This document shows, piece after piece, positions 13,189 to 27,284 of a stretch of DNA of 64,000 nt. Under the pieces are notes generated by a model. That model ran no database searches and was not told the origin of the DNA. It saw only the letters and a list, made by a program, of their open reading frames with translations. Source of the DNA: Microcebus murinus. Taxonomy: Eukaryota; Chordata; Mammalia; Primates; Cheirogaleidae. Each line of letters opens with the position of its first letter. Position 1 is the first letter of the stretch. The translations under genes were made by a program, and so were the position numbers. The stretch is from the NCBI RefSeq assembly GCF_040939455.1, contig NC_134112.1, positions 68,341,001 to 68,405,000 of the forward strand, in the 5' to 3' direction.

Positions 13189-14436
<1,248 letters not shown>

Positions 14437-15070
14437 TATTAATTTATTCAACACATACTTATCAAATCCTTATGTACAAGTAAGAAAGACAAGTAGCAAG
14501 CAAATAGTAATATGGATGGATATGAGTGTTAGGGAAAAAATAAAGGATAAAGGGGTTGGGGATAGCTGGGGCATGGTTGTTGTTTGTGGGGTTATTTTAT
14601 ATGGGGTGACCAGAGAGGGATCTATAAAAAGTTTACATTGGGGCAGAGACCAAAATGAAGTGAGGAAGTTGATGTACAGATGTGCAAGCAAAGAGCTTGC
14701 CAGGCAGTGAGAACTATAAGTGCAAAGGCTGTGAGGCAAGGGCTGTGTGGCATGTTCAAGGACTTAAAAGGAGGCCAGCGTGGATGGAATGATGTGGCAG
14801 AGAAGGAGAATTGGAGGGAATGAGATTCATGAGGCAATGGGGTCCTGATCACTCATGCCTTGAGGGCACTGTAATGATTTTAGGCTTTGCTGTGAAAGTG
14901 TTGAGAATATCTGAGGATATTCTCATTGAAGGATATCAAGTATCAGTCTGACTGCTTTGTTAGGACTAGACTGTGGAAGGTCAGGTGGATGTGGAGAAAT
15001 CAGCTAGAAGGCAATGATGGTTTGGATCAAGGTGGATTGATGGAAGTGGTGAGAACTGGTAGAAAATGTC
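14437..15070 (-). mobile_element. L2 LINE fragment
   Basis: The plus strand reads as antisense L2 3' sequence. It begins ttaatttattcaacacatacttat. It then passes through gtgcaaaggctgtgaggcaag, gcatgttcaaggac, aaaggaggccagcgtggatgg and gtctgactgctttgt, in the order found in L2. No reverse transcriptase frame survives, and the apparent ORFs here are chance frames in both strands. Confidence 0.75.
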
Positions 15071-15088
15071 ATTGAATACATTTGGTCA

Positions 15089-15680
15089 TAAATTCATTCA
15101 TTAAAACAAATATCATTAAGCAGGTCCACGAGTCAAGCAGAGTGTTCTATGCTAGGGAAATAACAAACAGGACAAAGCCCATGCCTGTTGTCAGTAAGCA
15201 CATAGCTTAATGGAAGCAGATGTGTAATTTGTTGTAGGATTATTGAATTGAGTACAAAGGAAAGAGTGATTGCTTTTAAGGGAATGGGAAGCATCTGCAA
15301 AGACTACCTAGAGAAAAAGATGCTTGAGCTGGGTCATGAAGGAAGAGCGCAAGTTTGGCAGAAGGTAAAGGAAGGCAGAGAGAGCCTCCCAGACAGAGGG
15401 AACTGCTTGGACAAAGGCCCAGGGACATGGACAGCATAGGCAGCATGGTCTATTTGAGGGAGGACGGTGCTGTGAATAGTATCATATGACTGATGCATCT
15501 ATTCAAGCCAGGAGTCATAGTAGATAAAGCTGGGGAAATATGGAGTGGGGGTGGGGGGGGGAAGATGAAAGAATTTGTGTATTGTAACAAGAGATTTGCA
15601 CATTTTGGGCAAAGTTACGGGGATCATTGAAGGGTTTTATGCAAGGAAAATAGAATCAATTTTATCTTTTAAAATCAAAA
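15089..15680 (-). mobile_element. Second L2 LINE fragment, same orientation as the preceding one
   Basis: The L2 3' pattern restarts (aaattcattcattaaaacaaatatcattaagcagg). It again passes through a gagctgggtcatgaaggaag block, aggcagagagagcctcccagacagagggaactgc, and finally attgaagggttttatgcaagg. Two successive starts show two insertions or a duplication. A G-run, ggggtggggggggg, lies at about 15546-15562. Confidence 0.75.
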
Positions 15681-15785
15681 GTCTTCATGGATAGGAGCAT
15701 TTCCATTCAACTTTAGATTTACAGTTACATTTTGTTAACAGAGCACTGCAGAGTAAAAATATTTTACTGCTTCCTTTTCAAACAT

Positions 15786-16047
15786 GATAAAAAGCACTCA
15801 TTTGTTGACCATATACTGCGTCAGGCACAGGGCAAAGGGCATTGCTCACAGAACTCATCTGATCTGCAGTAGTGCCCGGTGAGGTAATTACTATTGTTAT
15901 GAGCCCCTTTTAAAGATAGGGAAGTCAATAATTAGGAAGTTTCAGCAATTCACTAAATTCATACCTAGTTAGTGATGGGGCTGGGGCCGTGGGCTGGGCT
16001 TCCAACCCAGCATCACCAGCTGTGGTCTTAACCACTCCAGGTAATGC
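15786..16047 (-). mobile_element. MIR SINE
   Basis: Antisense MIR: cactcatttgttgaccatatactgcgtcaggcac, then ccccttttaaagataggg, then a degenerate acctagttagtgatggggctggg and ggtcttaaccactcc, which are the CORE and tRNA-derived parts in reverse order. It is nearly full length and ancient. Confidence 0.85.
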
Positions 16048-16832
16048 CTTGATGTTCTTGAAAGGGCAATAAAGGTGACCAGGAGCAGGCCTCTTCTAAA
16101 GACTGATTATATTGCATCAAATCTCTTCACAATAGGCTACCCTAAATTATGATTTCTTAATTTAATTAGATATGTTGCAAAGAATAAAATGAAATGAATA
16201 GTGTTCCAGATGTTGGGAATAAATTAATTAAGTGCTTAGAATGAATTTACATATAGATTGTTGAGTGCCTTCCTGGCATAAATTTTGACTTGTAGAGATA
16301 GACATCCAAATCCTCTTTGGCTATATCCACCCAAGCTAGGAAAGTTTTCTTGAATGATGATTTTCCACTCCTTTGCAAACTGTTTTATTGATAGTCTGTA
16401 GAACTTGGTTGGAGTTGGAGATGTCCAGACCTTGGGACAATGGGACTTTTCTGCCTAAAGAAGTTCAAAGAATAAAGGACTGGGTTTGGAGGGAAGGAGA
16501 GAAGATGATCCTCAGAAGTTTGAATCCTTTTGAGAAGAATTTATTAGGGGCTGAGATATAGTTACTGACATTAAATACATTGGATTACAAAGTTCAAATG
16601 TCCCAGGATCATACTTTCTAAAAAGCAGATTAGTTGGACACAATGGGTGACTTCATGCAAAAATACACAATTTTTAATCCTCTGGCAGAAATCTCTATAA
16701 ACAAATTGCCCAAACAAGTTTCTCTGTGCATTTAAAAAAATAAATATGGAACAATTATCTAGATTGATTTGAAAAGTTTGTTGAAGAGAAGTATTGAAAC
16801 TATCTAGGGAAAATAATCATGACTTGAAAAAA
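16048..16832. other. Unassigned sequence
   Basis: No gene or named repeat was recognised. The 63-codon frame at 16373-16561 has no recognisable domain. Confidence 0.5.
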
Positions 16833-16845
16833 TGGAGTTAAAGGT

Positions 16846-17141
16846 GTTTTTTTTTTTTTTTTTGAGACAGAGTGTCGCTCTGTTGCGTGGGCTGGAGTGT
16901 TATGGCATCACCTCAGCAACCTCAAACTCCTGGGCTCAAGCAATCCTCAGCCTCCCGAGTATCTGGGATTACAAGCGTTCACTACCACGCCTGGCTAATG
17001 TTTTTTTCCTATTTTTCAGTATAGATGGGATCTCCCTCTTGGTCAGGCTGGTCTCAAACTTCTGACCTCAAGCGATCCTCCCCCGCCCTTGTTGGCCTCC
17101 CAGAGTGCTAGGATTATAGGTGTGAGCCACCATGCCCAGCC
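16846..17141 (-). mobile_element. Alu, minus strand
   Basis: A poly-T start (16847-16863), both Alu arms in reverse and the head sequence catgcccagcc at 17131-17141 are present. A perfect 13 bp duplication, tggagttaaaggt, flanks it at 16833-16845 and 17142-17154. It lacks the lemur-specific linker and carries several substitutions, so it is intermediate in age. Confidence 0.93.
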
Positions 17142-17154
17142 TGGAGTTAAAGGT

Positions 17155-18440
17155 TTAATTCAGCTCAAATATTTTTATATTTTCAGTAAGATAAGAAAAG
17201 GAACAAAAGTTAATTTCAAAGTATTATATAGACCTTAATATCAAGTTACCATTTATAGTACCAGGTCTAAGACAAAACGTATCCTTCATAATACAGATCT
17301 TGACAATGCACCAATCTCTTAATATATACTAGTATATCTTGTCTCATTTTTAATATAATATATATTGCAATTAAATCACTTTTAAAATTCTCATTTTACT
17401 GTCTTACATTATTCTTGTATTAGTTAGCTTGGTTTCTTCAAAGTTTCAGCTGGTTCAGCAAATTTGTCCATGGATCAAAGTCTTCAGTCCTCTGAAAAGG
17501 AAAAGTTTTCATCTGGCTCAATGCCCTGTGTTGTTCAGACATCAGCAGTAGTTTGCTATGTCACTCCTGATTGCTCTGAGGTTAAAACTGCTTTTGTGGA
17601 GGTGGCTGGCCAGGGTCTCTTGTAATTGTTCTCTTCTCTGTTGTTATGGAGATGGAGTTCACATGGTTTCTTCCCTGCTTACTTTATCATGCTTCATATC
17701 CAACAGCACAGTAAACAACCGATTAGGTGACCTACTTAGGCCTGCCAGCATGAATTCACAGACTTCTGCTATTTAAGGTGTGTGATTATTTGGATCTTTC
17801 CCTGTGGTCTAGCTTTTTATTTTCATTATCCTTGCATTTTCAGTGAGTTTTTTTTTAAGTGGATTTGTTTGGTCTAAATACTTTGTTCAATGCCTTCTGT
17901 TGAGGAAGAAGTAGGAGATTGGACACCCAGGCCGAGAAAGTGAATTTATGATTTATCATTATTGACACAATCCCCAAATCCATACTTATACAAGGATACA
18001 AAATAGCACAGCATGCCAAAACAGTGCCCTGATGTCATCAGAGACACTGAACAACGCTTCTCACAAATCTGAGCAGCTGAGAAAACAAAGGGGCAGGAAG
18101 AAATGAATTTGGATCAACTTGTTTTATCTTGCTTGCTATTACTACTATTATAATGGATGAGAGGGAAGAAAACATTAGAAGTTGAGCGAAGGTATGATGA
18201 GTAGGAGGAAAAAAAAATTATGCTTTGAACAACATGATATACTATAAAGGAGGTTTGCAGGAATCTGCAGACCTGAGTTCAAATTTTGACTCCTTGGAAG
18301 ATGCTGTTGGTGCCCTGCCCAGAATTCCGTTACTGGGTTGGTACACCACCCCTCAATTTCAGAGTCAGCTGCAAATGGCTTACAGCTGCCCTGAAGGCCA
18401 CCTCACTGAGGAACTTATGCCTATCCCCCACCTCCAGGTA
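17155..18440. other. Unassigned sequence
   Basis: No gene or named repeat was recognised. An 86-codon frame at 18225-18482 runs into the hairpin pair described next and has no recognisable domain. Confidence 0.5.
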
Positions 18441-18441
18441 A

Positions 18442-18501
18442 CCTATATCCAATCGCCTATTGGATATAGGGGTTGCATATAGGTTGCAACAGTGCAACCC
18501 C
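18442..18501. repeat. Two back-to-back perfect inverted repeats
   Basis: The first stem is 12 bp (cctatatccaat at 18442-18453 against attggatatagg at 18459-18470) with a 5-base loop. The second stem is 9 bp (ggggttgca at 18469-18477 against tgcaacccc at 18493-18501) with a 15-base loop. They share two bases. No mobile element was recognised around them. Confidence 0.8.
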
Positions 18502-20084
18502 TTTGCCTTGAGTTGGGGTCAATTCTGCAGTGCGCTTATGCTTCAGTACTCTCATGGATCAGGCCAAAGTTAGCCTTACCTGTGACCACATCCTTGCTGG
18601 GCTCTTTCTCTCTTCTCCTTTCTCATCCCTCATTCAGGTACAGGTGTCTCCTGAGAGCACTCCCTCAGTAAATTCCATGCGTCTGAATCCCTCTCTCAGG
18701 CTCTTCTTCTAGGAAGGCTGAACTTAGTTTGGTTTTAATACCAGTTAGCTTTATGGTATATAAACCAAGTGTTCAATCTCTATCAGCTCCAGTGTCCTCT
18801 CTAGTGAAGTGAGGGGCATTAGTGACACTCAACTGTTTTCTTCTAGCTCCAAAATTCTTTTTTGGGGTAGTCAAGACCATTGGGTCTTTTCTGTCAACAA
18901 GTCTTTTCTGCTTCAAATGTTCTGTAGATTCTTTAACGTTATCTTTGAAAGCAGGTTGATAAAGACTAAGTTGTCATTCAATTCCAATTTTCTCCTTTAG
19001 CTGTTTTTTTCTCTGCTTTTATACCTTGGAATGGGGAGGTATATTACTTAACACAGAGTGGCAACGAATGTACTGATGATTCCTACTCCGGGATTGTGTG
19101 CTGGTAATATCAGCCCTGTTACTGGGAAAGAAGTGTCCTTATCTCAGCTGTTCCTTTGACTCTGGAGAAAAAGGAACATTTCACCTTATTTTCTTATCCT
19201 GCATCATTTCTTATCCTGCATCATTAAATAATGCACAAAGAGAACCTCCATTGATAGGAAGCAGTTCAGCAAATCATTTGAATTAACGTTCACATAAAGG
19301 CTTGTAAAATATAAAAAGAATATTAGAATAGTCTTAGAATTAGAAGAACAGATAACATTCTCAATGATTTTTTTGCCAAGGCAAGTTTTATGCTGTCTGG
19401 TTGAAATCACAGCCTCAGATATAATAGTACAATTCACTTCACATCCTTATCAGCCAACCCTCTCTAGTGACTATTGTGAACATGTGTAAATTGACATCAT
19501 CTCTGATTTTCAATAGCCTCCAAATGAACATTTTGAAAGTGGAATTTTGACACCAAGCTCCAAAGCTTCAGGCAACACAACAGCCTTGAAGGCTAGTGGG
19601 AAATGTGCAGAGATCATTGTCTGTCACAGAATAATCAGATATATGGCTTCTTGTTAGATAACAAGAGTGAGGCAGAGTTGCGTGCATCTGGCCCTCCAAA
19701 AAGTACTTGAAGTCTGGAATAAAGATCAGCAAGTAATATCTGAGACTACTCACTTGTACAGAATAGCAATTTCTTCAAACCCTCAAGACAATATAATTGG
19801 CATAGATAAATGTACAATTTTAAAAATGGCCTGTACATGTACACAAATCCCATCTTTGGGGTAGTAGATTAAAAATGTCTGAATTGCTTTGAAGCTTCAT
19901 AGCCATTTGAATTTTTAATGAATAGAAGAATATCTTATGACTCTTTACAAGTTGTAATGTATTTACATGTTTACTTGATTCTTTTTAACTATTGCTGCTG
20001 TAATTGCTTCTGTACTAAAATCCCCCCAAAATATAAATGAAATACAGTCTTATAGAGTGTGCTAGCATTTCTCTATTTGTCTCT
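18502..20084. other. Unassigned sequence
   Basis: No gene or named repeat was recognised. A direct repeat, ttcttatcctgcatcatt, occurs twice at about 19191-19225. Confidence 0.5.
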
Positions 20085-20512
20085 TTCCCCCAACCCGAAT
20101 CCACTTTCTACTCTTCTTCTGAGAATGTGGAGCCCTATAGAGTAAATTACCAGGACTCCTGGCCCTCTGGCTTCCAGGTGGATTGGGCCAATGGGGGGCA
20201 CTGACAGGAGACAGGAGGGTGGGAGGAGAGAGGGGTTGGGCACTGCATCCTCCATTCCTTCCCCTCTGGCCCTCCAATCTGGCAGGGGCTGCCTAATCCA
20301 CAACTACAGCTGCTGTTGAGTGACCCCTCTTGCATGGCCACAGTTCCTCCTAGACTCTTGTAACATCATTTCCTTCCCTTACCTTTCAGGTGGTGGTTTC
20401 CTACTGCCCTAGCCTCTGGGTGCCTACTCCTCTGTAAGTATTTCCTTCTCTAATTCCTCCTAACCATTCTAGTAAAGTGTGCTTTGTTTCCTGCAAGGCC
20501 CCTGACTGATAC
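20085..20512 (+). mobile_element. LTR-like interspersed repeat, family unresolved
   Basis: The block has a pattern I recall from an old mammalian interspersed repeat: ggccctctggcttccaggtggattgggccaatggggggc, then gacaggagggtgggaggagag, ending tttcctgcaaggcccctgactgatac. The GC content is well above its surroundings. The overlapping open frames on the minus strand come from this composition. I could not name the family. Confidence 0.4.
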
Positions 20513-20649
20513 ATGAATCCTTCTATTCAGACTTTGTCATATTAAAATTAGGAGCTCTAAGTCCTTCTCAAATACCTGCTTTTAGGGCTTGAGTCAGGGA
20601 TAGAGTACAGAAGAAGAGGGCTGATTTTACCACATGGAAATATGTTGGA

Positions 20650-21078
20650 GAAGTGAGTCATCCCGTCACATCCACCACACCCACTTCTCCAGCTTTATCC
20701 CTTCTCACAACTTCCCCAGTACACTAATGCTCCCCTGCTTTGTCTTCATTCTTGCTGTGTCCTCTAGCTATTCCTCTGAAATATCTAGTAGAAAAGTGTT
20801 TGCCCCCTTACTTCTTCAGGATTATGCCCAAGGTGATATTCTCACAGAGGCTCTCTTTGTCCACCTAAAATACAATTGCAACTCCTGACCCTCTATCCCT
20901 GCACTCTGATTAATTTTAATCATGGGACTTGTTTGCAGACAGCATTACTTATTTATATGTTTACAGTCTGTTTGTCTTCACTAGATTATTTTTTCTCAGT
21001 GGTATTTTCAGCATCTAATACAGTCTTTCACACACAGTGGTGGCATAATATATATTTTTTGAATGAGTGAATAATGAG
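20650..21078 (+). mobile_element. L2 LINE 3' fragment
   Basis: Sense L2 words are present: a degenerate tctcacagaggctctctttgtccacctaaaataca segment, then ttgtcttcactagattatttt and a 3' end like catctaatacagtctttcacacacagtggtggc followed by ttgaatgagtgaataatg. The order and the end match L2, with high divergence. Confidence 0.7.
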
Positions 21079-21683
21079 AAAAAAAGCACATAATAAGATC
21101 CAATGGAACATCTACACCCTCTTTCATTTGGGAATATATTAATAATAAGGACTAATTTATCTATAAGGTCCTTTTAATTCCTTAAAAAGTGGAGACAAAA
21201 AAAATGCCCCAATCGCAATTAAAGTCTTGCCAATATTCCTCATGAAAGCTTCTTTAATCTGTAGGTGACATAAAGTATAGGTTCAGTTCTTCAAGCAAGT
21301 TTTAAAACATTATTTCATTCTATTTGTATGCATTTTTCCAGGTGAAAATGAAATGAATGACAGTAGCAAACTCACTAGCTCTAGATCATTGCTAAATGTA
21401 CATGATAATATAATGAAGTGTAGAGAGAAGAATAGAGCCCAGATCCTGATTCAGACTTAACAAGTTGAATTTCCTCTTTGCTTAATAAATAAGGAGGTAG
21501 CATTAGATAGTTGGGGGACTTGGGAAAATTGAAACTTGGGAACAGAAACCACATCAAAATCATATGATGGTAAAGCTGTAACACGCTGTGGCTCTGTCAG
21601 ACAGATGTGCTTCTACTTGACTTTTATACACTCCAGTGCAGAAGAGTCACAATCTTCAGTGGTTTCTATTTAAGCCTTGAAGA
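21079..21683. other. Unassigned sequence
   Basis: No gene or named repeat was recognised in this AT-rich stretch before the Alu. Confidence 0.5.
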
Positions 21684-21980
21684 TTTTTTTTTTTTTTTGA
21701 GACAGTCTCATTCTGTTGTCCAGGTTAGAGTGCCATAGTGTCAGCCTAGCTCACAGCAACCTCAAACTCCTGGGCTCAAGCAATTCTCCCACTTCAGCCT
21801 CCTGAATAGCTGGAACTACAGACTCATGCCACTAGGTGCCCAGCTAATTTTTTTCTATTTTTAGTAGAGATAGGGTCTCACTCTTGCTCAGGCTGATCTT
21901 AAACTTCTGACCTCAAGTGATCCTCCCACCTTGGCCTCCCAGACTGCTAGGATTACAGGCCTGAGCCACCACACCTGGCC
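21684..21980 (-). mobile_element. Alu, minus strand
   Basis: A poly-T start at 21684-21698 is followed by gagacagtctcattctgttgtcc, both arms, and ends ctgagccaccacacctggcc. The left part (gtgtcagcctagctcacagcaacctcaaac) is the strepsirrhine form of the right arm. No clear flanking duplication was found. Confidence 0.92.
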
Positions 21981-22317
21981 AAGGGTTGATAACTCTTATT
22001 CTGAAAATATTTACCTTAACACTTGCCTACATTCCCTATGACATACACTGTGCTCATTTCATCCTATCTTAAGGAGGTTTATGTAAATGTCGGTCACTAT
22101 CATTGGTGAAATCATCCTATCTAGTGAGATCATTTATTCACCTTATTTATGAATGTTTATCATTCAACCAAAATAGAACCTGCTACACTTAGTAGGTGCT
22201 CAGATAATCATTTGCTGAATTGAGCTCAGTGTCTTATCTTCACAGGTGTTTCCTTCACAATCCTTCTACTTTTGCTCTTTGATTTTTTTAATGTCTCAAT
22301 TTTTAACATATTTTTTC
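21981..22317. other. Unassigned sequence
   Basis: No gene was recognised. The words tgaatgtttatcattcaacc and cacttagtaggtgctcagataatcatttgctgaattg are similar to an L2 or MIR 3' end, too weakly to define an element. Confidence 0.4.
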
Positions 22318-24415
22318 CACCATTATTGAAGAATAATTGACAAATAAAAATTGTATAGATTTAAGGTATATGATATGATGTTTTGATATATGTATACACT
22401 ATAAAATGATTGCCATAATCAGGCTGATTAGCAAACCTATATCTTTAGTCTTTTTGACAATAGCCATTCTAGCAAGTATGGGGTGCTATCTCGTGGTTTT
22501 AATTTGCATTTCCCTGGTGATCAGTAATGTTGAGCATTTTTTCATATGCCCGCTGGCCCTTTGTATGTCTTCTTTTGAGAAATGTCTATTCAGGTATTTT
22601 GCCCATTTTTAAATTAGCTTATTCATTTTCTTACTATTGAGTTGTTTGAATTCCTTATATTTTTATATATTAACTCCTTATCAAATGTATGGTTTGCATA
22701 TATTTGCTCCCATTCTGTAGGCTACTTTGTCACTCTCTGATTGTTTCCTGTGTTGTGCAGAAGACTTAGTTTGATGTAATCCCATTCATGTATTTTTTTT
22801 CTTTTGTTGCCTGTGTTTTGGGGTTCATATCCAAAAAAATAATTGCTTAGACCAACATCAAGAAGCTTTTTCTTTATGTTTTTTTCCTAGCAGTTTTACA
22901 GTTTCAGGTCTTATATTTCAGTTTTTAATTCATTTTGAGTTGATTTTTATATATGGTGTGAGATAAAGGTCCAATTTTATTATTCTGCATGTGGATATTA
23001 AGTTGTGTTGACACCATTTATTGAAGAGACTATTCTCTCCCCATTATGTGTTCTTGGCATCTTTGCCAAGATCACTTGACCATAAATGCTTGGATTTTTT
23101 TTCTTGGCTCCCTTTTGTGTTCCATTGGTCTGTATGTCTATTTTTATGGTAGTATCCTACTGTTTTGATTATTATCGTTTGTAATATATTTTGAAATCAG
23201 GTAGTATAATGCCTTTAGGTTTGTTCTTTTTCTCAAGATTGCTTTGGCTATTCAGGATCTTTTATGTTCCATATGAATTTTAGTATTGTTTTTCTATTTC
23301 TGTGAAAAATGTCATTAGAATTTTAATAGGAATTACATTGCTTTGGGTAGTATGGACCTTTTGACATCATCAATTCTTCCAATTCATGAGCACAGGATAT
23401 CTTCCCAATTATGTGTGTCTTCTTCAATTTCTTTATCAATATTTTATAGTTTTCAATGTATAGATCTTTTGTCTCCTTCATTAAACTTATTCCATAGTAT
23501 TTTATTTTTGTTTTAGATGCTATTGGAAATGGAGTTATTTTCTTAATTTCTTTTTGGAATAATTTGTTGTTAGTGGAGAGGAAAAAAACTGACTTTTAAA
23601 TATTGATTTTGTATCCTGCAACTTTACTTATTTGTTTATTAGTTCCAACAGTTTTTGGTGGAGTCTTTAGGGTTTTCTATATATATAAGTTCATGGCATC
23701 TGCAAACAGAGACAATTTTATTTCTTTCTTTCCTTTTTGGATACCTTTACTTCCAGTATTGTATTGAATAGAAATAGTAGGATTGGGCATCCTTGTCTTG
23801 TTCCTGATCTTAGTGGAAAAACTTGTCACTTTTCACCACTGAGTATGATGTTAGCTATGGGCTTTCATATATGGCCTTCATTATGTTGAGGATTAGTCCT
23901 AAATTGTTGAGAGTTTTTAACATAAAAGGGAGTTTAATTTCTTCAATTATTTTTGTACCTATTGAGATGATCATATGATTTTTATCATTCATTCTGTTAA
24001 TGTGGTATATTACATTTATTGATTTGCATATGTTGAGCCATCCTTGCATCCCTGGGATAAATCTTAATTGATCATGGTGCGTGATTCTTTAAATTGCTGT
24101 TGAATTCAGATTGCTAGCATTTTATTGAGACTTTTTACATCTATATCTATCAGGAATATTGACCTGTAATTTTTTTCTTGTTGTATCTTTGTCTGGCTTT
24201 GGCCTCAGGGTAATGTTGGCCTTGTAAAGTGACTTTGGAAGTGCCCATCATTTTCAACCTTTTGGAAGAGTTTGAGAAGGATTGACATTAATTATTCTTT
24301 AGATGTTTATTAGAATTCACCAATAAAGCCATCAGGTCCTGTTTTTTTATCTGTTGGAAGGTTTTTGGTTACTGATTGAATCTCCTTACTCATTATTGAT
24401 CTGTCTAAACATATT
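22318..24415 (-). mobile_element. Old L1 (L1M-type), ORF2 remnant plus 3' UTR
   Basis: Minus-strand L1 with the 3' end on the left (attgtatagatttaaggtatatgatatgatgttttgat). It continues through the C-terminal ORF2 region, including ccctggtgatcagtaatgttgagcattttttcatatg. A short ORF2 remnant at 23855-24049 on the minus strand shows residues [19 protein letters not shown], part of the reverse transcriptase. All frames are broken by many stops and indels. Divergence is consistent with an early placental or primate-stem age. Confidence 0.88.
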
Positions 24416-24521
24416 TTTTAACTCAATCACTGACTCAAAATGCTCTGTAAAACTTAGGAAATCTGAGATTTGTTTGAAATCTTACCAGATTTGAACACAC
24501 CTATCATTCTCAAAAGCTTTA

Positions 24522-24712
24522 AGACAATAGTTCTCAAATCTGCTTACACTTTTAGAATAACTTCAGAAGCTCTTAGAAAACATGCTGATGCCCAGATGCC
24601 ATACCCAGAGAGAATGATTCAATATGTCTTCATTCATGTCTGCATATCAGCACTTTAAAAAACTTTTCCTTACAATTTTTTTGTGCAACAAAGGATTGGC
24701 ACCACTGCCTTA
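24522..24712 (+). mobile_element. MER5-like hAT non-autonomous element
   Basis: The start agttctcaaatctgcttacac, middle gctgatgcccagatgccatacccagag and end aggattggcaccactg follow the MER5 pattern. There is no coding capacity and divergence is high. Confidence 0.55.
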
Positions 24713-26830
24713 GAGGATCCAGGTTTATGGATTTATTCTTGTATTAACTTGCAACAAACTTGTTTAATCTTAACGATTAAACATGACCCAAGGGGCTGAC
24801 AGTTTTACAGAGTGTTGGATGCTTGTCCAGACATCTTGAATCTTTGCATGTCATATGGATGCAGCCTTATGTTATCATCCAACAAAGAAGATTAGTTGGA
24901 AAAAATATGAACATATTTATCTCTATCAGAGTGGGAGGAATTACACAATTGCTGGAGTTTATCTTTGACTCTAAAGAATAGGTCACACAGCCTTCCAGCA
25001 GAGATAGAAACATCAGACAAACTGCTTATCTGACATATCCATAATAATTTAACATACTGTGCCTTTCTTCATTCTGTTGTTCGTTTGCACTGTCAAGCAT
25101 GATAAGTGAACAAAGATAGGCACACCGTTAGCATTTAAATATTACAATGCCTCCCTGTCTTTATCATCTATTTTCTTTCCATCCGTCTCTTTTCCTTTTT
25201 TCTCCATCCAGTCTCTTTTTATAGCTTTCCCTCCTCCATCTTAAGGAGCTTTTATGATGATAAGGGTTATTTTTTATTATAAGCAAGTGACACTGTGATG
25301 AATTCTTCCATATGATATATGTAGTATACATTGCCTTTCTTAAATGATTAATTAAAATTGATCATAAAAGAATGCTAATTTACTGAGACCTCTCCATTAC
25401 TTTTGAATCCTCTGTTATGAGGGGAATTCACAAAGATGTGCAGCAGCAATGACGTTAGTCTCTGAGCAAGGAATCCTTTGAGCATGGACAGCTAGAAGCT
25501 TCTCTAATGGTTGATGCTTTTCAAGGAGGCAGCAGAATGTCCCTTGGGAACTCCCTGCCAGATTTCATAGGATTTAGGTTTTTTTTTCTATTGGGAAATA
25601 TGGCAAATGCATCTAAGGGAATTGAGTAGATATAAAAATGTATCATTCTAATTATGTCCATATGGATGAAAGATTTATTTTAGTTCTTTGAACATTTAAA
25701 TATGTACTTTTGGCATTATTTAACAATTATAAGACACTTTATGGAATAGTGTTGTCTTATAATGGATCCCAAGAGGCAAGAGAACTGCTGAGGGCAGGAT
25801 TTCAGGCCCTGTAGACCTCATCTACCTGTCACCAAACCTCCTGTTCTAAGCAATTGACTGGAATCCAGCTATTGACATCATTTAGGAATAAAAAACATGA
25901 AGTGATTGCTATAAAAAAGATAAAAGAAAAAAAAGTAAATATAAAGAAATATAAACCACTGACAGCAAGGATGAAATCCAGCAAGGATGAATTTCATCCT
26001 CATGCCAGGTATTTTAAACATAACTAGAGAAGGGGTGAAGGTGATCCTGGCATTATTAATTTATACAGAAGAGGGAAGGCTGGCATCTTTATAACATATT
26101 GTCTGTGTCTCCTCAGTTATACAACAAGTTCTAATAAATTCATGCAGGGGGGGAGTCAAATTTACTGATTATTAGGTAATTTAATCAAAATGAAGGATCT
26201 AGTTTTCTCATTCAGATATATCCTGAAAATCTGACACAGAGACCGAATAATCAAGGACTCCTCTGTTTTGCCTACATCAACATCATAATCATCATCAAAC
26301 ATTAATTGATATTTGGGCAATGTGGTAATCACTGGTGCTGTGAATGGTAATGAAAAGGTATTGGATATATGAAAGTAACAGTGTGAATAGGAGGTTGAAA
26401 TTTTATTCTTCAACAAGGAAGAAACAACTATTCAAAATAGTTAACAGCAAAAAGTTGCAAGGTTACAAGAATTCTATGCAGTGTCACTGAGTTTGCAGAC
26501 AAAGCCAGGACATATTTGGATCACAATTAATCTACTGAATAAGCCCCCAAATGGAACTATCTCTACCTGTTACTCTCCAAACCTCTCTTAGTTCACATGT
26601 TACAAATGAAGAAGGCATGCTACACATTTGTAAGTATACGAGATCATGGGAAAGTATTTTAATTTTCACATACTGTGATTTTAAGAAAGGGCTTTTATCT
26701 TCTCTGAAGCAAAAGAAGGAATTGAGGATAGCATTTGGATTACTTTCTGACTTGAATGCCTGGGATAGTCAAAGTTTTTACAAGTACAAATGTGAATAGC
26801 CCTGGACACAGAAGCATAAACTTAGGAAAA
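24713..26830. other. Unassigned sequence
   Basis: No gene or clear repeat was recognised. A short direct repeat, agcaaggatgaa, occurs twice at about 25966-25991. The 83- to 85-codon frames at 26162-26416 and 26551-26799 have no protein features. Confidence 0.5.
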
Positions 26831-27068
26831 ATAGCTAATATTTATTGAATACTTACTATGTGCAAGGTGCTATGCTAAGCACTTCACATGAGTTAACTCA
26901 TTTAATTCTCATTATAATCCTGTGTAGCATGTACTATTATTATCACAATTTTACAAAAAAATTAAGTCAGAGGCATTAAGTGGACCAAGGTCACATAGCT
27001 GATAAATTGCACAGCTGCTATTTGAACCTAAGAATTCTGGGTACAGGGTCTGTGCACAAAACTATCAC
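26831..27068 (-). mobile_element. MIR SINE, near full length
   Basis: A well-preserved antisense MIR: gctaatatttattgaatacttactatgtgcaaggtgctatgctaagcac, then gttaactcatttaattctcattataatcc, then accaaggtcacatagctgataa and ctgctatttgaacc. This is the CORE region followed by the reversed tRNA-related head. Confidence 0.93.
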
Positions 27069-27284
27069 ACTAGAGTGCCTTGATACATTGAGTGATTTTT
27101 TTTTTTTATCTTTCTTGCCTCTAGCCAGGATGCTACCACAACCTTACAAAGTTTATTACTTTTTATTATGTGCATTTCATATTATTAAAAGTTCAATGAG
27201 TATAGTGAAAAACAGAGCCTATGTTCAAAAATTATAAGAGATAATTGTCAACTACCAGTGGGCACATTTGTGTATGGTCCTGGA

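Noticed and set aside
21826..21842. Possible CTCF site ccactaggtgcccag in an Alu
   Set aside because: It departs from the consensus at key G positions after the core and is an Alu variant, so it was not kept.
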